A stretch of 8,786 nt of DNA from Verrucomicrobiota bacterium (GTDB lineage Bacteria; Verrucomicrobiota; Verrucomicrobiia; Chthoniobacterales; Terrimicrobiaceae): NCBI GenBank assembly GCA_026398285.1, contig JAPLTI010000106.1, positions 1 to 8,786 of the forward strand, given 5' to 3'. The notes beneath the pieces were generated by a model, which was not told the DNA's origin, did no database searches, and worked only from the letters and a program-made list of their open reading frames with translations. The translations under genes were made by a program, and so were the position numbers. Positions 6,939 to 8,786 of this stretch are shown piece by piece; positions within the stretch are counted from its first letter, which is position 1; every line of letters begins with the position of its first letter.

Positions 6939-7427
6939 ATGCCGCCCGCCAATTCACCACAACCCACCAGCCGGCAAGACGAGGTTCTCCGCGAGCTGAA
7001 ACAATCAGGTCCCCTCCCCGTGCGGGAACTCGCCGCAAAGCTTCAGCTCAGCTACATGGGTGCGAAGCAACACTGCTTGGCTCTCGAAAAAAGAGGCCTC
7101 CTCTCCAGTCGCAACAACCATCGCAGTGCCGGACGCCCCCTGCTGGTCTACAGTCTCACATCCAAGGGGCAGTCATGGTTTGAAGAGTCCGACAATACGG
7201 CAGCCATCTCGATTCTTCGCCATGCAAAGAATCTCTATGGTTCCAGCAGCGCGGCCAAACTGCTGCTGCTCTACTTCCAGGAATGCACGGAGAAATACCG
7301 GAGTCACATTCCCGCACAGACACCTGTTGCCGAGAAAATGAACCTTCTGGCCAAGGCGCGTGATTCACCCGGCGGGCAATACGAGATTCATTTCGATCTC
7401 CACACTCCCCTCGCCCTCAAAGGCTGA
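6939..7427 (+). CDS. Winged helix-turn-helix transcriptional regulator, short COG2345/SufR-like type
   Basis: The 162-residue protein has an N-terminal winged helix at about 11-77. Helices are at 12-22 and 28-36 (VRELAAKLQLS), the recognition helix is at about 39-52 (YMGAKQHCLALEKRG), and the wing ends in AGRPLLVYSLTSKG (64-77). The GRP...Y.LT..G signature is typical of the ArsR/DeoR-like COG2345 group that includes SufR. A helical region follows (about 88-140). Full-length relatives (about 200 or more residues) often continue into a Cys-containing Fe-S ligand region; here the protein stops at about that point. Its only cysteines are Cys46 and Cys116, so an Fe-S cluster like that of SufR is unlikely. 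The gene starts 36 bp after the TPR gene with no clear Shine-Dalgarno, suggesting co-transcription and possible control of the module. Its stop lies 6 bp from the end of convergent panB. Confidence 0.82.
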   Translation: MPPANSPQPTSRQDEVLRELKQSGPLPVRELAAKLQLSYMGAKQHCLALEKRGLLSSRNNHRSAGRPLLVYSLTSKGQSWFEESDNTAAISILRHAKNLYGSSSAAKLLLLYFQECTEKYRSHIPAQTPVAEKMNLLAKARDSPGGQYEIHFDLHTPLALKG

Positions 7428-7433
7428 GAGGAA

Positions 7434-8201
7434 TCAACCCGCTGGACTTTGAATCTCCCGCGAATACTCGCGCACAGCCCGCTGAATGGTGGTGGCGACA
7501 TCGGCTCGTGGCTGGGCAAATTTCGGACGGAACCACGGGAAGAGTCCAATGAGATCATGGAGGACAAGGATGCCGCCATCGCATTCCTTCCCGCTTCCGA
7601 TGCCGATGGTCGGGCAGGATGTCTTTTTTGAAATCTCTGCAGCCAGCGGCGCATGGACGAGTTCCAGGACTATGGCGCTGGCTCCGGCCTGATCTATGGC
7701 TATGGCATCGGAAACCAACCGCTCGGCCTCGGCAGTGGATTTCCCCTTGATGTGGTAGCCCCCTTCTTCAACGACACGCTGCGGAAGCATGCCTAGATGA
7801 CCGATGAGCGGAATACCATCTGCAAGGATGGCCTCGATGGCAGGCAGGCACTCGCTGCCTCCCTCGATTTTCACCAAGTCCGCACCGGCTTCGCGGAGCT
7901 TGCGGGAATTCTCAACAGCAAGGCTCGGCGTGCGGCAACTGCCTGCGGGCAGATCAGCGGCAACGAGTGTTTTGGTGACTCCACGCGCCACGGCCCGAGT
8001 GTGGTGGATCATGTCATCCATCGTAACTTGCGTGGTGTCTGGATGCCCAAGAACGACCATTCCCAAGGAGTCGCCGACCAGAAGCAGATCGAGGCCACAC
8101 TCGTCGAGAAGACGCGCTGTGGGGTAGTCGTAGGCCGTAAGCGTGGCCAGGCGGCGGCCTGCGGCCTTGGCTGCGCGGAGTGATGCTGGTGCGGTTTTCA
8201 C
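7434..8201 (-). CDS. panB: 3-methyl-2-oxobutanoate hydroxymethyltransferase (ketopantoate synthesis)
   Basis: The 255-residue protein matches PanB (PF02548) over its full length; the E. coli enzyme has 264. It makes ketopantoate from 2-oxoisovalerate and 5,10-methylene-tetrahydrofolate, the first committed step of pantothenate and coenzyme A synthesis, in the cytoplasm. Seen are LTAYDYPTARLLDE (21-34), the metal ligands Asp44 (VGDSLG) and Asp83 (AADLP), Lys111 in KIEGG, GHLGMLPQ (134-141), the catalytic base Glu180 (VLELV), and PTIGIGSG (197-204). These sit one position from the E. coli numbering. The usual PF.SY after the second Asp is PAGSC here, and CDGQ is CDGG. The start is GTG with a poor ribosome site; an in-frame stop lies just upstream and rules out extension. 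It is 31 bp downstream of folK and probably co-transcribed. panC is not adjacent within the window. Confidence 0.96.
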   Translation of the reverse strand: MKTAPASLRAAKAAGRRLATLTAYDYPTARLLDECGLDLLLVGDSLGMVVLGHPDTTQVTMDDMIHHTRAVARGVTKTLVAADLPAGSCRTPSLAVENSRKLREAGADLVKIEGGSECLPAIEAILADGIPLIGHLGMLPQRVVEEGGYHIKGKSTAEAERLVSDAIAIDQAGASAIVLELVHAPLAAEISKKTSCPTIGIGSGKECDGGILVLHDLIGLFPWFRPKFAQPRADVATTIQRAVREYSREIQSPAG

Positions 8202-8232
8202 GGGGATTTGGGAGTAATATCAGGAAGGAGTT

Positions 8233-8730
8233 TTAAAAACAGGCCACGGCTTTGGGCAATTCCCCTGCGGAAAAATTGGCCAAACGCTCGGCGATGGATT
8301 TTTCCCAACCGGGCAGGATGCGCTCGGGGCAGATGTCCGAAAGAGGGCAAAGCACAAAGGCGCGCTCGGAAATCCGGGGATGCGGAAGAGTGAGTTCGGG
8401 AAGAACGAAATGCAGGTTGTCGTAGTAGAGGATATCGAGGTCGATGGTGCGTGGCGCGTGGAAGCCATGATCCTTGGGGCGTCCAAGGACCTGCTCGATG
8501 CGCTGCAAAGCGGCGAGCAGGTCAAGCGGCGGAAGGGTGCAGGCGATTTCGATGGCGGCATTGAGGAACAGCGGCGAACCGGGCGGGCAATCCACTGGAT
8601 CGGTCTCAAAGATGCGGGAGCACAGGAAAGGCCCACGATCCTCATGGAGGGCTTGCAAATGCAGTCGGGCGGATTGCAGGAGATAAAGGCGCTCGTGCAG
8701 ATTCGATCCGAGCGCGATGCCAACCCTCAT
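8233..8730 (-). CDS. folK: 2-amino-4-hydroxy-6-hydroxymethyldihydropteridine diphosphokinase (HPPK)
   Basis: The 165-residue protein has the length of HPPK (PF01288; 159 in E. coli). It transfers pyrophosphate from ATP to 6-hydroxymethyl-7,8-dihydropterin in folate synthesis. Characteristic elements are ALGSNLHER (6-14), FLNAAIEIACT (55-65), ALQRIEQVLGR (74-84), the metal-binding RTIDLDIL (94-101, Asp97 and Asp99), and LTLPHPRISERAFVLCPLSDI (split as LPHPR 115-119, RAFVLCPL 123-130). All expected catalytic residues appear present. The ATG overlaps the stop of the gene upstream (ATGA), so translation is probably coupled. panB follows after 31 bp. A second, overlapping minus-strand frame across the same DNA is a shadow. 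Confidence 0.96.
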   Translation of the reverse strand: MRVGIALGSNLHERLYLLQSARLHLQALHEDRGPFLCSRIFETDPVDCPPGSPLFLNAAIEIACTLPPLDLLAALQRIEQVLGRPKDHGFHAPRTIDLDILYYDNLHFVLPELTLPHPRISERAFVLCPLSDICPERILPGWEKSIAERLANFSAGELPKAVACF

Positions 8731-8786
8731 TTCAAGCCGAGGACATCCTGCATGTCGTAGAGGCCCAGCTTTTGACTTTGTGCCCA
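8727..8786 (-). CDS. C-terminal end of an unidentified protein upstream of folK (5' part outside the window)
   Basis: On the minus strand, entering from the right edge, a frame of 19 sense codons ends in TGA at 8729-8727 and reads WAQSQKLGLYDMQDVLGLK. Its stop overlaps the folK start as ATGA, the arrangement expected of a real operon neighbour. The tail resembles the last strand and helix of a CBS domain, as at the end of KdsD/KpsF-type arabinose-5-phosphate isomerases (pattern G.xD.QDLL), but 19 residues are too few to name it. Confidence 0.5.
   Translation of the reverse strand, partial: WAQSQKLGLYDMQDVLGLK

Noticed and set aside
7797..8183. Plus-strand frames opposite panB
   Set aside because: PanB catalytic motifs are unambiguous on the minus strand.
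8220..8723. Second minus-strand frame of 167 codons over folK
   Set aside because: Ser/Pro/Cys-rich shadow; the true frame (8730 to 8233) shows all HPPK motifs.

Overview
The window (about 8.8 kb, moderately GC-rich) is dense bacterial chromosome with seven substantial coding regions plus the last codons of an eighth. It looks like a Verrucomicrobiota (or related PVC-group) genome. That is an inference from the mix of proteins: an exosortase fused to an EpsI-type domain, a polyprenyl-phosphate sugar transferase beside it, two large TPR proteins, and a style of PanB and HTH protein common in that group. No rRNA or other taxonomic marker is present. No mobile element, CRISPR array, tRNA or rRNA was seen.

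Left edge (1-292, minus): the 5' part of a secreted AttH/CrtC-like lipocalin-fold protein, recognised by a signal peptide and an EWWYFTG motif and cut by the window start. It is divergent from a cytoplasmic TPR protein (about 400-1785, plus) across a roughly 107 bp gap that holds a short inverted repeat and a possible promoter.

Centre (1912-6902, plus): an exosortase/exopolysaccharide module. It comprises a membrane undecaprenyl-phosphate sugar phosphotransferase that would start glycan assembly, an exosortase-EpsI fusion 18 bp downstream, and a bitopic TPR protein whose start overlaps the exosortase stop (ATGA). A winged-helix regulator (6939-7427) follows after 36 bp and is probably the last gene of the same transcript. 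Exosortases cleave or sort proteins with C-terminal PEP-CTERM-like signals, and their genes commonly sit with exopolysaccharide genes. The module therefore probably links glycan priming to export or anchoring of surface proteins. No sorted substrate, Wza-type exporter or flippase is encoded here.

Right part (7434-8786, minus, convergent with the module): the vitamin genes panB and folK, and upstream of folK the last 19 codons of another gene whose stop overlaps the folK start (ATGA). FolK acts in the folate pathway and PanB uses a folate cofactor to make ketopantoate. The folK-panB linkage is also known from other bacteria, such as the enterobacterial pcnB-folK-panB-panC cluster.

The parts least explained by known annotation are the small exosortase module with its linked regulator, a 10-bp word shared by the two leader regions (343-352 and 1832-1841), and a perfect 16-bp palindrome just before the regulator gene.
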